From the NCBI GenBank assembly GCA_021613335.1, contig JAJTWR010000365.1, positions 862,001-926,000 on the forward strand: a stretch of DNA of 64,000 bases, in the 5' to 3' direction. Origin of the DNA: Whitmania pigra (lineage: Eukaryota; Annelida; Clitellata; Hirudinida; Haemopidae). Positions 1-18,308 of the stretch are shown here, one piece after another. The stretch's first letter is position 1. Every line of letters starts with the position of its first letter. Both the position numbers and the translations under genes were made by a program. The notes below the pieces were generated by a model. It saw only the letters and a program-made list of their open reading frames with translations, was not told the DNA's origin and did not search any database.

Positions 1-1295
1 CCAATGAGATCGTGTGATTAAATTTTTTTTAGATTAACCTAAGTCGATATAGATCGATGTTTCGTTATTGGATAAATAATTTTCGATATACCTTTTAACG
101 AAAATGTATTATTATTATTATTATTACTATTATTATTATTATTATTGTCATTATTACACGAGCAGGATTATCCTCAAATAAAGAGATGAATAAAAACATT
201 TGTTGAGAGTTTTGAGACGCTCAGGGAATTTATTACATTGAAGTGAAACTGCGCATTTGTATTTGAATTATCACAAAATAAATACTATATAGTAATACTA
301 TATTGGTCTATGCACTGGTAACATTGTCACTAGAATAAATGTTTTATTTATGTAAAATCAATCAATAGATATCATGTGATTTTGAATTTGAAACAATTCA
401 GACATTTTACAGTTAAAATCAGATACAGTCTTAGACACATACTTGGACATTTGCTCTCAATATCAGAGATGTCTTCTGCATCTTATCAGCCTCAACAGAC
501 TTATTACGCTTAATAGGCTATAGTTTCTTTCTCGTAAATTATTCTGAATTTTTACTATCAAGACCACCCACAGGTTATAAAATACATAAAATTTGTAAAT
601 AAATCGTTTGTTAGTTGAACAATTGAAGAATGTCTTAGCTAGAATGCGATTTCTAGCTTTGTTGGATATTCCAGCTTTAGTTTTTTTGAGGTTAAACTAG
701 CTTATTTCTATTTATCGTTGTATCAATTTAAAAATTTATTTTAATTTATTAATTTACTAAATTAAATTAACTTATTTATATACTAACTTACTAAAGGATT
801 TTAAATTATTGATTTATTTATTTAATAATTTATTGATAAAGAAGATGGTCTTCTCCTTTATGTAGTTATGTGTTAAACAAATTCACACACATAAACACAC
901 AGACAGGCGTTCTCACGACTAAAACAACTTAGTTTATCTTTCAATATCTCACAATATCAGAGGTCTATTATTACATCGGCGAATAAAACTTATTCGCGAA
1001 TGTTTAAAGGAATCACATAAAAGTTATTACTCGATTATATAATTATAATATAAATTAAAGTTAAAATAACAATTAAAAGGTAATTGAATGCAGCTGTAAC
1101 GCGATGACAAAACAACTCTTGTTTACGAAGAAAAAATGATTAAATTAAACAAATGTACGTCATCAATCTTGAGATGGATTGATCAATTCAAAATCATTCG
1201 GAACAACTTGTTGGAATAGCCTTTTTAACACAATCAATTATTAAATCAATCTGCATTTAATTAGCCAATTATATTTCAATCAATTAATTTTCCAA

Positions 1296-5847
<4,552 letters not shown>

Positions 5848-7943
5848 ATTGAAAGTTGAACTTTAGGATTTTTCTTCTGAAATTTATTTCGATTGCTGAT
5901 AATTTCAATTTACCACTTGTACAACCAGGTACATCAATCTCACTTATTAAAGTTTATTTCTTAAAAACAAATGTTTAAAAAAAACATTTTGTATAAGAAT
6001 TTAAAATAAAGAAATCTGATTAATTTCATTCGATCACAGAGCTTGCAGTTAAGATAAACAAACTAATCCTATGTTGGAATTAAAATGCTATGCTTCAAGA
6101 TAGCATAGCAATGTTGAGCTAAAGTTATGCGACATTTTGTTTATTTTAAAAGTTGCTTTAAAAATTACTCTAAAATCAGTTATTTAATTAACTAAATTCT
6201 GTTTACTTTAAACTTTATTTGCAACTGAAATTCAAATCGACGATACAAAGTAGAGTTTCAACGACTTTTAGACGTGATTAAAAAACTATTACTGAATAAT
6301 TTCGAATTGCAGATGTTTATACAGATCAGTTACCAACTGAAAATCATCACTCCCGCCTGTAAATACATTGTTTACTGACCTCAAAATTGTCCCGAATTGG
6401 CAAAAAAATAAGTACTGCGAGATGAGGTGTAAGCGTCTTTTAAAAGAAGTCTCCGAGAGCAGAGGGGTCCTCAAAAATTGATTCATCCCATTTCAAGTAC
6501 TTTACCTTACACCGTGGGTGTGTATTCACTCAAACGCACGATTCAGGAGTGTTTCAGCCATTCGGTTCAACTCGATAGATTTTTATTTTTTAATCTAATG
6601 AATGTTTAAACAAATCTAATTTAAAAATTAATTAATTGTTTTGTTAATATTTTGTTTATTTGAGATTAATTAAATTGTCTGTTTACTTATGATATCATAA
6701 GAGAGCATGGGTTTGAATGTTCATGTTATCTAAAAATTATTGAATGCAACGAAACTCGAAATTGGAAGAAACCATAATTAATGCTAACATCGATATAAGT
6801 CATGCGTTTTGACTTTGAACTGAAATGTGAAGAAAAGAAGATGTCCGCAATGCTTAGTAATTAATGAGTCCTAATTAAGGTATGAAGTAATTTAGCACCG
6901 GGAATAACATGGGAACATTAATGATGCGAGAAGGCACTACAAAAATGAAGAAGTGCGCTGAGTAAATTAATTTCCTTGCACTTGAATATTTACGTGGTTT
7001 GAATATTTTATAACTCTTCACAAGGAGTAAAAAATTTCCGAATCTATTTTTATATTTTGAAGTATTTGAGAGACACAAAAGTAAAGCTTGGACTTTACAA
7101 AGTTACGTGGAAACCTATCTAAATATTAATTAAATTAAACTGTTTTAAATTATTTTAAAATATTTTAGAATGTTTAAATATTTGTGGAAACTATTTCCAA
7201 GTAACCACCTTAATTTACATACATTTCCAAGAGTACAATTTGATTAGAATATTAATAGTAAGTAACGATTGTTGTTGTTACGTTATTTTGTTAATAATAT
7301 TAATATTATGTTGAGAAATGATGGTTATTCATTATTATTATCCTGTAACAATGGGAGTCAGTGCAATTTTAAATGATTAATCGTTAATTAAACCAGGCAG
7401 TTCATGTTTCGTTTTCTCAAGGCATTCAACCAAAAGCTTTACAGGTAACAAGTAAAGTCACCACTAACAGGTAAATGGTACTATGTCAATGATAGCAGGT
7501 AACCGTAAAAGGTTATCAGTAAACGCTAACAAATAACAGGCAACTCCCCACTTATATATTCTCAATTCGGTGTCTTCAAAGAAGTGGCCTCATCAAGCAA
7601 AATTATTTATACTGCCGGCTTTTATTAACTCTTGAAGATAACACTGCTATTTATGGAGATAATCTAATTAAATATTATTAGATTTATTAAAATACTTCTA
7701 ATAATTTCGATAATCATTTGTTGCATAAACAATGCTTGTCAAGAAAAAGGGCTGGAATTTTATGAGGCATGAATTAAATATAAATATAAATGTAATTTAT
7801 TTTATTTATTTACATCATTAAAATGTTATTGATTATGTCATTAATGTTTTGATTATTTGTTAGTCAACAAACTGATAAATTACTGATTGTCAAGAGTGGT
7901 TAATAAGCCTCTTAAAGTTCGTCTCTTGCTGATCGGTCATAAT
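5848..7943. other. Intergenic, 5' side of tetraspanin A
   Basis: AT-rich DNA with no convincing reading frame, RNA gene or complete element. It should contain the promoter and 5' UTR of tetraspanin A, but I see no motif that pins down a start site. Confidence 0.5.
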
Positions 7944-8690
7944 CAGTGGTGGGCAAAAGTTAACTAAAACGTTACTAACTAACAGTTTAACTATTTTTTT
8001 TTTTAGTTACAAAGAGAGTTTGACTAAATCCAAAAAGTTTAGTTGAAATGATAGTTTAACTAATTTTTTTTAGTTTCTAACTAAAAGGTTATACTTTCTT
8101 ATTTTTCTGTGCTTTGGACTGACCTATTCATTGTTTATGCTCAGGTTTTCCTCTCTTTTCTATTGTGGCGTGTTAGTGGTCAATAAGTATTAAAATGAAT
8201 AGTGTGATAGTGAAAAGTTGCTTCACAGATGTTAAATTAAAAAACGGCCATCAAGATAGTAAGAATTTCGGTGCAAGATGCCGATTTTGTCTGAATAAAC
8301 GGCAATATTATGTCCAGCTCTAATTTTATTTCACACATTAGATTTGAGCTTTTTTGAATTTTTTAAACCAATAAGGTTTATATATCCAAGTTCTGAAGTT
8401 GTTGAGGGACAGGTGTTGACTGCTCGTAGATGCAACTGGCAGACGAAACACGCTGAATTTTCTTCGATCAAGATTGAAATCAGAAAGAAATTTTAGTCTA
8501 AATGTTATCATGTCACAAATTTTGGTTTATAACTGCTGTTTTATTGAAATTTGGCAGAAAAAAGTTAAGAAAAACTATTTTTTTTTAGTTGGCAACTTTG
8601 TTAAAACAGTTGTAACTAATAGTTTAACTAAAAATTTTTAGTTGATAGTTTAGTTAAAGTTTAACTAAAAACGTAATGAAACTAGTATGA
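7944..8690. mobile_element. Decayed hAT-like element
   Basis: It begins CAGTGGTGGGCAAAAGTTAA, a hAT-type terminus, and both ends are rich in repeated TTTAGTTAACT-like words in inverted orientation. Near 8194 a short frame starting MNSVIVKSCFTDVK contains a CRFC pair like the start of a BED-type zinc finger found at the N-terminus of hAT transposases. The right terminus is degenerate (about 8680) and the flanking duplication is imperfect. Non-functional. Confidence 0.5.
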
Positions 8691-9562
8691 TAATAAGCCG
8701 CAAGAACATAAAAAGACAGTTCCAATACTTCTAACAATGCACAGGGGGCAAGTACCCACAGGTCACCAATAATTTTGGGCCCGTCTGATTTAAAATATTA
8801 AAAAATCACAGTCGTGACTTTTAGTTTTGCTTTTCCAATACCAAATTGACGCAACATCTGCCGCAAGACCTAAAATTTCTGTCTGTGATCCCTTAAGAAT
8901 GAAGTTATTCTAACCAAAGCATTTTTAACTTCAATTCATCCATTCGATTACTGCTCAGCTTAGTGGAGTGATTGCCATTGACGCAACCAGCTCATTGACG
9001 TAATTGAATTTGTATAAGTAGATTGAGATTATTACAATTAGTGTTAAAATTCTGAAATTTTAAATTAATAGAGAAATGTACCGTAATTCCTTTTTATTAA
9101 ATAAAGTTCAAATCTTCAAAAATATAACTTCCGGATGAAATCATGGATATCAATATTGGTGATATCAAATTCTCAAGATTAATACAATAATAAATTATCG
9201 ACAAAATCTGGAATTAAATTAATGTCAATTGGCATAGGCACTGAAGGTGAAAAGCAAGACTTAATATTTAAATTAAGTGGAATAAATTTATCAAAAATAA
9301 TTTATAGCTTATAGTAAATTATTGTTTCAATTTAGTCCTAGTTAACATTACAATGCACCAAATTGGAATGCAAGCACCGGTAACATTTGAAAATCAATGA
9401 AATGTCAAAAATTGTATTTGCCTGGAAACTCAAACCTTGAATGACATCAACCCAAAATCAGAATCAATTAAAATGTCATGATATTCAATTACAACATTCA
9501 ACTGCAATTTCAGTGCAATCGTCTGAAAAAACAGGAATTGTGGCTCGGCTTTCTTGTGTCTG
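8691..9562. other. Intergenic, 3' side of tetraspanin B
   Basis: AT-rich sequence with no recognisable gene. It probably includes the 3' UTR of tetraspanin B. Confidence 0.5.
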
Positions 9563-12500
9563 TTAATTTTTGTCTCCAAACACTTTATTTTCTTGCATGA
9601 CGACGATCACCATGATTAGAAGTAAGATCTGCAATTACAATTTTATTTCATTTAATTCGACAAACATTCAACTCATGATCCCTATCCCAATAATCACTGT
9701 TATCATACATCGTCATTAGCCAACAATATGAATTTAAATTATGGTTAAGAATTTATGGAAAAGATATGGGGACAAATTGCTTACTCCTTGCAAAGTTTTG
9801 AACGCTTAACTTGCAGCCCAAAGACAAGAAACCCCTCAAAACAAAGCTATAAATTTTTATCTCATTTCAAGGGATTGTTATCATTATTAGTTTAAGTTTA
9901 TTTATAAATCAAATGCAAATGATATTGATATTAGTTATTAAATAATTATTTAATTTAACAAACCTGAATAGCTAAAGCCAAAACGTAAAATATCAGAGAC
10001 TTGTCTTTTGTGGCTTCAATCTCTTTTGCAATGGCTTCACGACAACCCTAGAAGATTATGCTAATGTTAATTTAAGTTAATAATAGCAATTCCAATAGTT
10101 TAAATAAGATAGGTTGGACGACTTGTTAAGGACTGCCTCAGTTATTTATCGCAGCCTATAAGCCTATAATAATTAAAATACATAACAATTTAGCAAATCA
10201 CATATTACAAAACAAATATCCACCCGACAATAAGGCACATACTTAAATAGGTTAATTGTATAATTAGATATAACATGTGTTTACCTCGATTAACCATCAA
10301 CTCCAATGAACAATAAAGGTGCTTGTGCACTCACCACATCCTTGTTATTCGATGGTCGGCTTTCCTTGTAGCACTTTTCGTCATAAAACTCCAGATTTGG
10401 GAAGGTTCCGTTTGTTTTGCAGCAAACAACAGGCATGTCGAAGACATCGGTGACGTTGCGACCTTCAATTGTCACTGTTTCGTTCTTTGGCCATGGTTGA
10501 GTTTTTTGCATGTTCTCTCTGAAGTCCATGTAGTTCACAGCTCCACAGCATTCGAACTGAAAAGTTGAGCAATTAATCACTAATCACTGATTTCAGTAAT
10601 AATATTTGCTTAATATTAGGAGGTAAGGTTTCGAATATCAGTTGTGGTGGACTTAATATTTTATTAATTCTGTTATAATTTGAATAATTAGTAATTATTT
10701 AATAGTTTAATTAAAATGTTTTGTCAATTCTGATCGAACATGCTTTGCAAAAATTTTGTCATTCCAAATTATTTGACATTTTTCAAATTTCTGATAACTT
10801 AAACTATTTCAGAACTATAGTTAATGGAATATTTGTATTCGATATATGCTGAAATACTGTTGGCATTTCACAAAAACATTGCATCAACGAAAGCTTTTAC
10901 AACGTACTCTGAGCATGACAAGATTCCATGAAAAGGTGTAAATGTTGTTGTCCATGATGCCTCCATATTGTTCGTGAATTGACTTTGCCATCAACTTTTC
11001 GATCGGTGCATTGAGCTAAGGTATTTGAAGATTGTTAATTTGCTTACTATCTTAGAAATTTCATATCATTTCTATAATTATTAATTAGTATGAATTACAG
11101 TTATTTTTAATTAGCAATTTTGTTTTGCACATTATAAATTAGGAATTTAAAACTATCCCAATAAGGTTTGAAACAATAAAATGCTTAATTATAATAGTTA
11201 TTAAGACTATTATTCTTTATTATTACTATAATTTGTCTGCCAAATACCTTTCTCAACTTGCTGATATAAATTCAACATATATTATAATGAATATATATTA
11301 TATTATAATTGTAATTAAACTTCTTATATAAATATTAAAAATTATAAATTAATAGGTTTGATTTATGCAAAGCTGGTTTAATATAAAATTTTCTAAATTA
11401 TGCTCACCTGGCCAGAGAAGAAGAGAGCAATCAATATAACTTGGACAAAGATGAGGATACCAATGATGGAGGCGTACTTAAAAATTGATTCTTCTGTTAA
11501 TAACTTATTTTAAACAAACTTTGATTAACATTGATTTAATAATTATTATTGATTAATAAGTATTTGAAATCAATGTTTTCTTGGAATAATAGAAAGTTAT
11601 AAAAAAACTCTAAAAGCTCTTGATAGAACAAAAGGCAAGTATGCTAATGACGGTGATAACGATAAAAGTTAATGGCATTATAATTAATTCATTCGCATAA
11701 TTATGAATAATAATTAGGCAAACAGTTTCTACATCTTCTATGATTCATTCCAGCTATGCATTTTTAATTTTCCAACAATAGTAAAGAATGATCCCAGAGA
11801 CAATACTTAAAAATAACTTCTCTTAAAAATTAAATAATTATTTACAAACTTTTGGCAAATGTTTATAATAACTTTAAAAAATATTCCATTCCCTGCAGTT
11901 AAAAATATTTAAAACTTTAAAAATAACAAAATTAACTCAATTATTGAAACTAACTTTATATCGCAATTTGTAATTAACAAATTAAAACCGATATCAGCAA
12001 TTACTAAGAAACTAAAACTGACTATAGCAAGGCAGATATTGATGCCCAGACTGAGACCAATGTAACCAAAGATGGCAATAGCGACGATGATGCATCCAAT
12101 GATGATCAGGGCCCAACTGACGGGTGACAGAAACTCTTTGAGACTTCCAGTTACAGAAGTCATGATGTAATTTTGTCCAAATAATTTTTCTGTAATTAAT
12201 TATTCATTACAATTAAACATTTATTTTTTGCAATTACTTATAGTTAGTTATGCAATTATGAGCATGGCATCTGGTGTACTGTGATCATGCGCGAGTTGGG
12301 TTTCGAACGCAACAGGAACGCAACACTAAGAACTAATAGAAGTCCTGACAATAAAGATATTGTAAATATTTCAAGTTATTTAAGATGAGTCACCAACCAA
12401 GTATGGGCACGACGATGATCCTGACAGTTTCGTGGACAAATGATGAGTCTGCCATTGCCAGCATTATTCCACCCAATCCTGCTATCAACACTCCAATTAT

Positions 12501-14811
12501 CTGCAATGACATTCAATTGTCTAAATACATTTTTTTAAATTAATTAATTCAATCATTTTTAGTGAATTTAATTCCAAATATTCCAATTAATCAAAATATA
12601 TTGTGATTCATCAAGCTGCTTAAGTAGAGACGATTATTAAAATAATTTAAAATGATTTGTTCAAATTTATTATTACTGGTAATTATTCAGTAATCATTGA
12701 TTGTTTACTCATGAATTTACATATCTGAGTAAACGGTGCAATGTGACACTGTTTTGACGCTCAAACGATTGTGGTAAGAAAACCATTATTAGGATGGAAT
12801 TATTTACATTTATTATTTTTTAAAATGGTTTATGAGTTTATTGAATCAAACAAAAAAGCCGTTGTAAACTTAGATAAACAAAACCGAATTAATTAAATTC
12901 AAATAAACCCAAAGGGCCAGCCTTGAGGAAGCACACGCTTCCGCTATCGGACTGACTTTAAAAGTCGCTTTATTCAAAACCACAAACTATATATAGAATT
13001 CCACTCAATAACTATTGTTTATGACATTGGGAATGATAAATAAAGCAATTTGAGAGGACATGTGTTTAACTGAATTAGATATTTGATAGATGAAGTTATG
13101 GAGGAGTAAAGTCTTGGGCCATAACATTGAATTGAAAATAATTTGGGTGGACACAGAAAAAGAACTATATTCTTATGTATTACGCAGAAAGTGGGAAGGA
13201 TTGTTGTAGTTATTGCTTGATATGACAAAACCAGAGAATATTTTGGGAAGAGAATTGAAATCATATAAAAACATGAAAAGAGCAATTTGTGAATTACGAA
13301 TTTGTGATATATTAGCAGACTATTAGTCAGAGAATGCAGAGGCATTTGATGACACAGGTGATAATAAGAAAATTATTCGTACAATCCGTTTTTGCAATGC
13401 ATTCATAATAAGTATATATATAAGTTATAAGTAGATGCCCATATTAAATTTAATAATTAAGAATTCAAAAGCTATTAAAAGCACATTCTTGCCAGTTTGT
13501 GATTGAAACTCGCACCGATACAAAAGTTGCGTAACTCTCTTAGCTATGTAAACGTGCTCACACGTGATTATTTTATTTATTTGATCATTAAAGTCCGTTG
13601 CGTAATTAATGAATGCATAAATAATGAATTGGAATCATACGTGATTTAAGGGTCAAGGGTTAAAACTTCTGCCTCGATGGCGTCAGCAAAGGTTAAACAG
13701 TCCCGTTTGTTAGGGCATCATCAAATTACGTGACGAAACGTGGTGACAGCATACATTTAACTTACACAAGCTTTAATCTCAATATAAAAAGAGTAGATGA
13801 TTTAATAGCTCTAATTGTGCCAAGAAAAATATTCAAATCAGTCGCCTCGATTGTTTTCATTGAGAGATCAGTGTTGAAACCATTGTCACTGTTGTCTTAT
13901 AATTATGAAGTTTTATTGTATAGTTTATGATAATTTATAAATTAATAATCAATTATATTTCATATTACAATGCGTCGCCATTTATATTAAAATTTGTTGC
14001 ATTACAAAATATATTAATACTTAATTTAGATTAAAACTATATAAATTGGCAATTATGACAATAAAATCAAATTAAGTCAGGCAAAAACAGACAGGCACTT
14101 CAATGAAGCAAATAGCAGCAACCTCCACGAGTACATTTGCATCACAAGCAACTTTATATACAAGCAAATACGCAATTTTTATTACGTGTGTTTGGACAAA
14201 ACCCCACCGTCCCACATCAACATGCCTCACATGTCAATCATTAAAAAATAATTATTTATTCATAAGTTATCCTTACTTTTAAATTTGATTAAATAATAAG
14301 TGATAAATCTTGAAATTTTGCCAGGAAATCTACAATTGCGATCAGGAATTTATAAACATGTATTTAACAAAAAATTAAATTCTACGTGTTCGAGTTCTCG
14401 ATGTTTTTATTTGAGCAGGCCAATCGATATTATTAAGGGACTCATTGAAGCTACGACAGGAGTAATAATAATTCTAATTACATTATTAACAATAACGGTA
14501 ATAATAATAATAAAAATAATATTATTAATAATAATAATAATAATAATATCAATCATTCTCGATGGATAGGCTACAGCTTGCAGATCAATTTATCGTACGC
14601 TTCTAAGCGAACACTTGTCGAACGTAACCCCGTTTATTTTTAATAAGATAACCATTTGAAATTTATCTGCTCTCATGAAAACATATCAAGATAATAAACA
14701 TATGAATGGTGAAAAGGTGAGAAATAAATGAAACAAACTGACCATCAAAAGCATGTTCAAGATTCCCAGGATCAGTTTGAAGATGCAGGCACAAAAGCAG
14801 CAGGCACCCAT
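9563..14811 (-). CDS. Tetraspanin B (8 exons)
   Basis: Second tetraspanin, about 295 residues. Exons: 14743-14811, 12398-12500, 12023-12189, 11408-11476, 10908-11015, 10335-10556, 9964-10047 and 9563-9628. The lengths 69, 103, 167, 69, 108, 222 and 84 are identical to tetraspanin A, and the last exon is one codon longer. The leader MGACCFCACIFKLILGILNM is nearly the same as in A. TM2 reads VSWALIIIGCIIVAIAIFGY. The extracellular loop has FECCGAVNY, DMPVVCC, EKC and GCREA (six cysteines) and several Asn-X-Ser/Thr sites. TM4 ends VMQENKVFGDKN. Role as for the family: a membrane scaffold. Intron 1 (12501-14742) is the largest and holds an (ATA)n tract near 14462-14560 but no gene. The pair is clearly a tandem duplication that has since diverged in the loop. 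Confidence 0.92.
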
Positions 14812-16620
14812 TTTTGGAAATTAAGGTTCGTCGGTGAAAGTGATGAAATTCTGAGTTATTTGGTTTCTTTTTTTCGTCTCAGGTTAACCTGTCAGACAAC
14901 CTGTAACGAACGTGTTTTTCAAAGATTGTCATATTGTTTGACAATTTGAGAACTTGAGTCCTCGAACTGACGTCATCCATCAAACTATTTTTATGTGAAA
15001 TGCGTTGACGTATTGTTATTACTAATCTTACAATCGCCAGATCGCTGACTTATTACGCTGACTAAACAGCTGTAACAATTACTGGAAAGTTTTTAAAACG
15101 TATGCGTACTTACTAACTAGACTGTACTTAACAGAAAATGTCCACCAATTTCAAGATGAATGAAAGCCTTTCTAAAGAGTTCTCGGACTAGACAAGGAGT
15201 TGCTTTGAAATTCGTACCTTCGCAAATTGATGAACCAATAAAAACAATTAAAGCCGTTTCTACTGGCAGCTTTTATTTACAAGCTTAAACTAACTATTTG
15301 CTACCGAGGAAACTATTACAACAACTATTAGCATTAGCGTTACTACAACGAAAATGCAAACAACTTACTTGGGTCTGTTTTCCTGTCGCTCGAATTGTTG
15401 TTGTTGTTCGTAGCTTTTATAACTCCTGTTGTACAACAGTTGTGCACTCACGTTGGTGTGAAAGGTGTACAAACGGGTCGATCGATGTCAATGAAACTTG
15501 CATTTATAATTAACTATAACTTGCCTTGTTTACTTAAGACTAATTTTAATATTTTTCTATCAATTAGGAAATTTCCAAATTTTATAGTTTATTACTAAAA
15601 CAAATTCGTAAGATTATTGAAAATTATTCGAGTAAATTATTTAATTTAATACTGTTATTCTTTTTTAAATTTTGTAATTTTTTAGTATAGAATTTGAATT
15701 TCTGCAAAAGACTAAGTTAATAATAAGCTATGAATTACTTATTTTGTCGACCATAAAATACTTTATGAAATCTGGTTTTCACACAGGAACGGAGAAATCA
15801 TTGAACTCGACGTCCGCTTCATCGTTCAATTTATGAGTCAACATTTCAGGCCATAATTCCGCTCAGGTGCAATCTGGTTTGAATTTTATAATCTAACAAT
15901 TAATAATGTAAATGAAATTATGCACTTCATATTTTATGTTCATAAGTAAAAGACATTTCTTGTGAACCAAGCCCTTGATGACGTGAAAATGTTGAGACAT
16001 ATGTGACATTTGTATTCCAATGTGTTCGAATAATGTTCATTGTGAACAAGAATTATTTTAATAATCTTATTTTGCGCTTGTAAAACTCTAAAACTCTAAG
16101 CATCATGCAATGAATATAAAAATGAAATTTATCGTAACATGTCCCATCTTCTTCGAAATGACGTCATAAATGGCTGCGCAGTTGAAATCTGAATCAACCT
16201 AAAGATTAATTATGTAATCACATTTGTGAATTGCGACTTTAACTTTTGAAAGCCGACTATTTCCTTGAATTCAAAGTGGCCTTTATGTGCAAACACTTGA
16301 TTTCATTAGCTCTCCTAGTAGTGAATCATTTAATCGTAACTCTATCGAACAAAAGAATTCAGTTTAAAATAATTTCAACATTTTGTCAGGATAACAAAAT
16401 GTAAAAGTGCATTTACAAAAAATAAGAGCAGCTTCCTGTTGACATATATATAGCGCTCTTCATAGTGGAATGCAGACGTTCTTTGATGCCCGGGGCCAAT
16501 CCCTTGATTGGATGCCCCTAAATTGTTCTTTCCCTAATTCAGTCCCCTCACACTGCTCTGTGCTACCCCCTTTCCCTTTCCCTCAGGATATTTTTGAGAA
16601 TTGCACATTGCCGTATTGTC
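14812..16620. other. Intergenic spacer
   Basis: No supported gene. Short frames near 15300-15600 lack family resemblance. The 5' part should hold the tetraspanin B promoter. Confidence 0.45.
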
Positions 16621-17360
16621 TTTTAGCCCAGGGGTACTGAAACTTTTTTTCTGGGGTCCACAATAGATTATTTTCAGATAGGTGGAGGTCCACAAGGGTC
16701 AAAGTCATGCGAGCACTGATTAGGGGGTCTGGGGGAGCGTCGTAAGCATTTGGAAGAGTTTGTAAAAAATCAAGCCTGCTTTTGACCACCTGCAAGTAAT
16801 TTATTTTATTTTTTATCATAAGATTTGTTAGATTTTTAATCTTAAGATTTGTTATTATTGTTGACTAGTCGATAATATTTTAAAATTTTATTGTATTTTA
16901 GTTATTTTAGTTATGTTTAATAAAAAATAATAAATTAATATTAAAATGCTGTGTTAAATTCAGTTAAATTTAATTCTAATAGATGAACAATCTACAAGTG
17001 TTAAGTCAGACTTTTTATTTAGTGTGATGCATGGAACTGCTTGTCCTTCATGACTTCTTTGATATTTTGAGAATAGCTAGTAATTGCAATTCTCAAACAA
17101 TTTCCAAGATGTACATCAGTTAATTGACTTCGATTTTTAGACTTGATAATGTTCATAGTTGAAAATGGTGATTCACAGGTGTAAGTTGATACAAATATTG
17201 TCAGAACTGATAAAGCCAATTTCTTGGTTAAAGTTTTTCTGTTATATTCAGAATTTTTTAACTTTTTAAATTTTTATATTTATTTTTTTGGAAATAATTG
17301 GAGGTCCACTTAAAAGCTATAGGCGGTCCGGATTGTGGACCGCGGTCCTCAGTTTTAGCC
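16621..17360 (-). mobile_element. hAT element with 8-bp target site duplication
   Basis: A 724-bp element (16629-17352) is flanked by the perfect 8-bp duplication TTTTAGCC (16621-16628 and 17353-17360). The left end is CAGGGGTACTGAAAC; the right end in reverse complement is CTGAGGACCGCGG. GGTCCACAAT occurs near both ends in inverted orientation. Inside on the minus strand is a hAT C-terminal dimerisation fragment (near 17019-17219) with the motif YTCESPFSTMNIIKSKNRSQ and LTDVHLGNCLRIA, plus an upstream fragment at 16583-16819. Most of the transposase is missing, so it is a deletion derivative that needed an autonomous relative to move. Confidence 0.85.
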
Positions 17361-17630
17361 TATATTGACGATCGGAAAACATGACGTAAAAGCTTTTTTG
17401 AAATTACATGTATATGAAATATGTCAGCATTCAATCTCAGCACATACCCACATTTATTAAGCTCGACAGCCTAAATTGGATCTCCTGCCACAAAACACTT
17501 CACTTTGTACATCCTTCATGATGAATTCTTGTTCAATACTGATTAAAGCAAGTTAGTCATTTTGGTGACAATTTCAAGCGCAAGAGATGTGACAGGGCCA
17601 CCAACCGCCTAATTGAATGTCCCCCTTTGC
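17361..17630. other. Intergenic spacer
   Basis: No gene or element seen. Confidence 0.4.
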
Positions 17631-17631
17631 A

Positions 17632-17735
17632 CGCCACTGGCTTCTCATCAAAGCTGGATTTCGAACACGATACCTAAACGCGATACGACTGTTGCTAATA
17701 CCGCACCATGAAGGAACGCAACTAATTTGACCAAC
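17632..17735 (-). mobile_element. tRNA-derived SINE fragment
   Basis: Read on the minus strand it has GGTATTAGCAACAGTCGTA followed by GTGTTCGAAATCC (plus 17656-17668), resembling a Pol III B box. The same AGCAACAGTCGTA to TTCGAAA arrangement is found in the SINE at 44525-44686, so both belong to one family. Confidence 0.55.
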
Positions 17736-18050
17736 GAGCAGTGATAAACAGTGCTGCCGTAAGCATCCAGTAAATATTAAAGCCGTTAATAAAGGCAACA
17801 AATAAGGAGACACACTGAGAAGTCGCATGAATATTTTTAACATATGTCAACCAAGATGACAATAAAATCAATGTTATTTGATACTCAATGTTTTTTTATT
17901 AAATGTAAACGTGTAATTAAAAGCGTTATTTATTTCAAACAAGAAGAGGTGTTTCAAGTTTTTATCAAATCGGTTCAGAATTAAAGATTTGTATAAGAAA
18001 TATACATACAAACATAAATACACACAAGATCCTTGTTATATATATGTATA

Positions 18051-18308
18051 GATTGTAATTTTTTTGTTTTATAATTTAAAATTTATATATTTTATTATTT
18101 ATCTATGATTTAATGTTAGTGTTACTTTGGTAGCCATCTTATTCCGTTTGACATTCGTAATTTAAAGCGTTACATTCTTCGTCGTTGCAAATATTATTTT
18201 TTATTGTAAATTTTCAGTTTTTTTATTAAAACTTTTTAATTATAATAGTTATATTTTTAAGATTTATTATTATTATTTATCTGTGATTTAATATTCATGT
18301 TATTTTGG
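18051..18308. repeat. Tandem AT-rich repeat, target of the foldback element
   Basis: A segment with TTTATCTATGATTTAATG and GTAGCCATCTTATT near 18100-18145 recurs as TTTATCTGTGATTTAATA at about 18277-18296, continuing as AAGCCATCTTATT at 19333. The second copy is split by the element at 18309-19322, which reveals the pre-insertion sequence. Confidence 0.7.

Noticed and set aside
10323..10568. Plus-strand frame opposite tetraspanin B exon 6
   Set aside because: Antisense shadow of the extracellular-loop exon.
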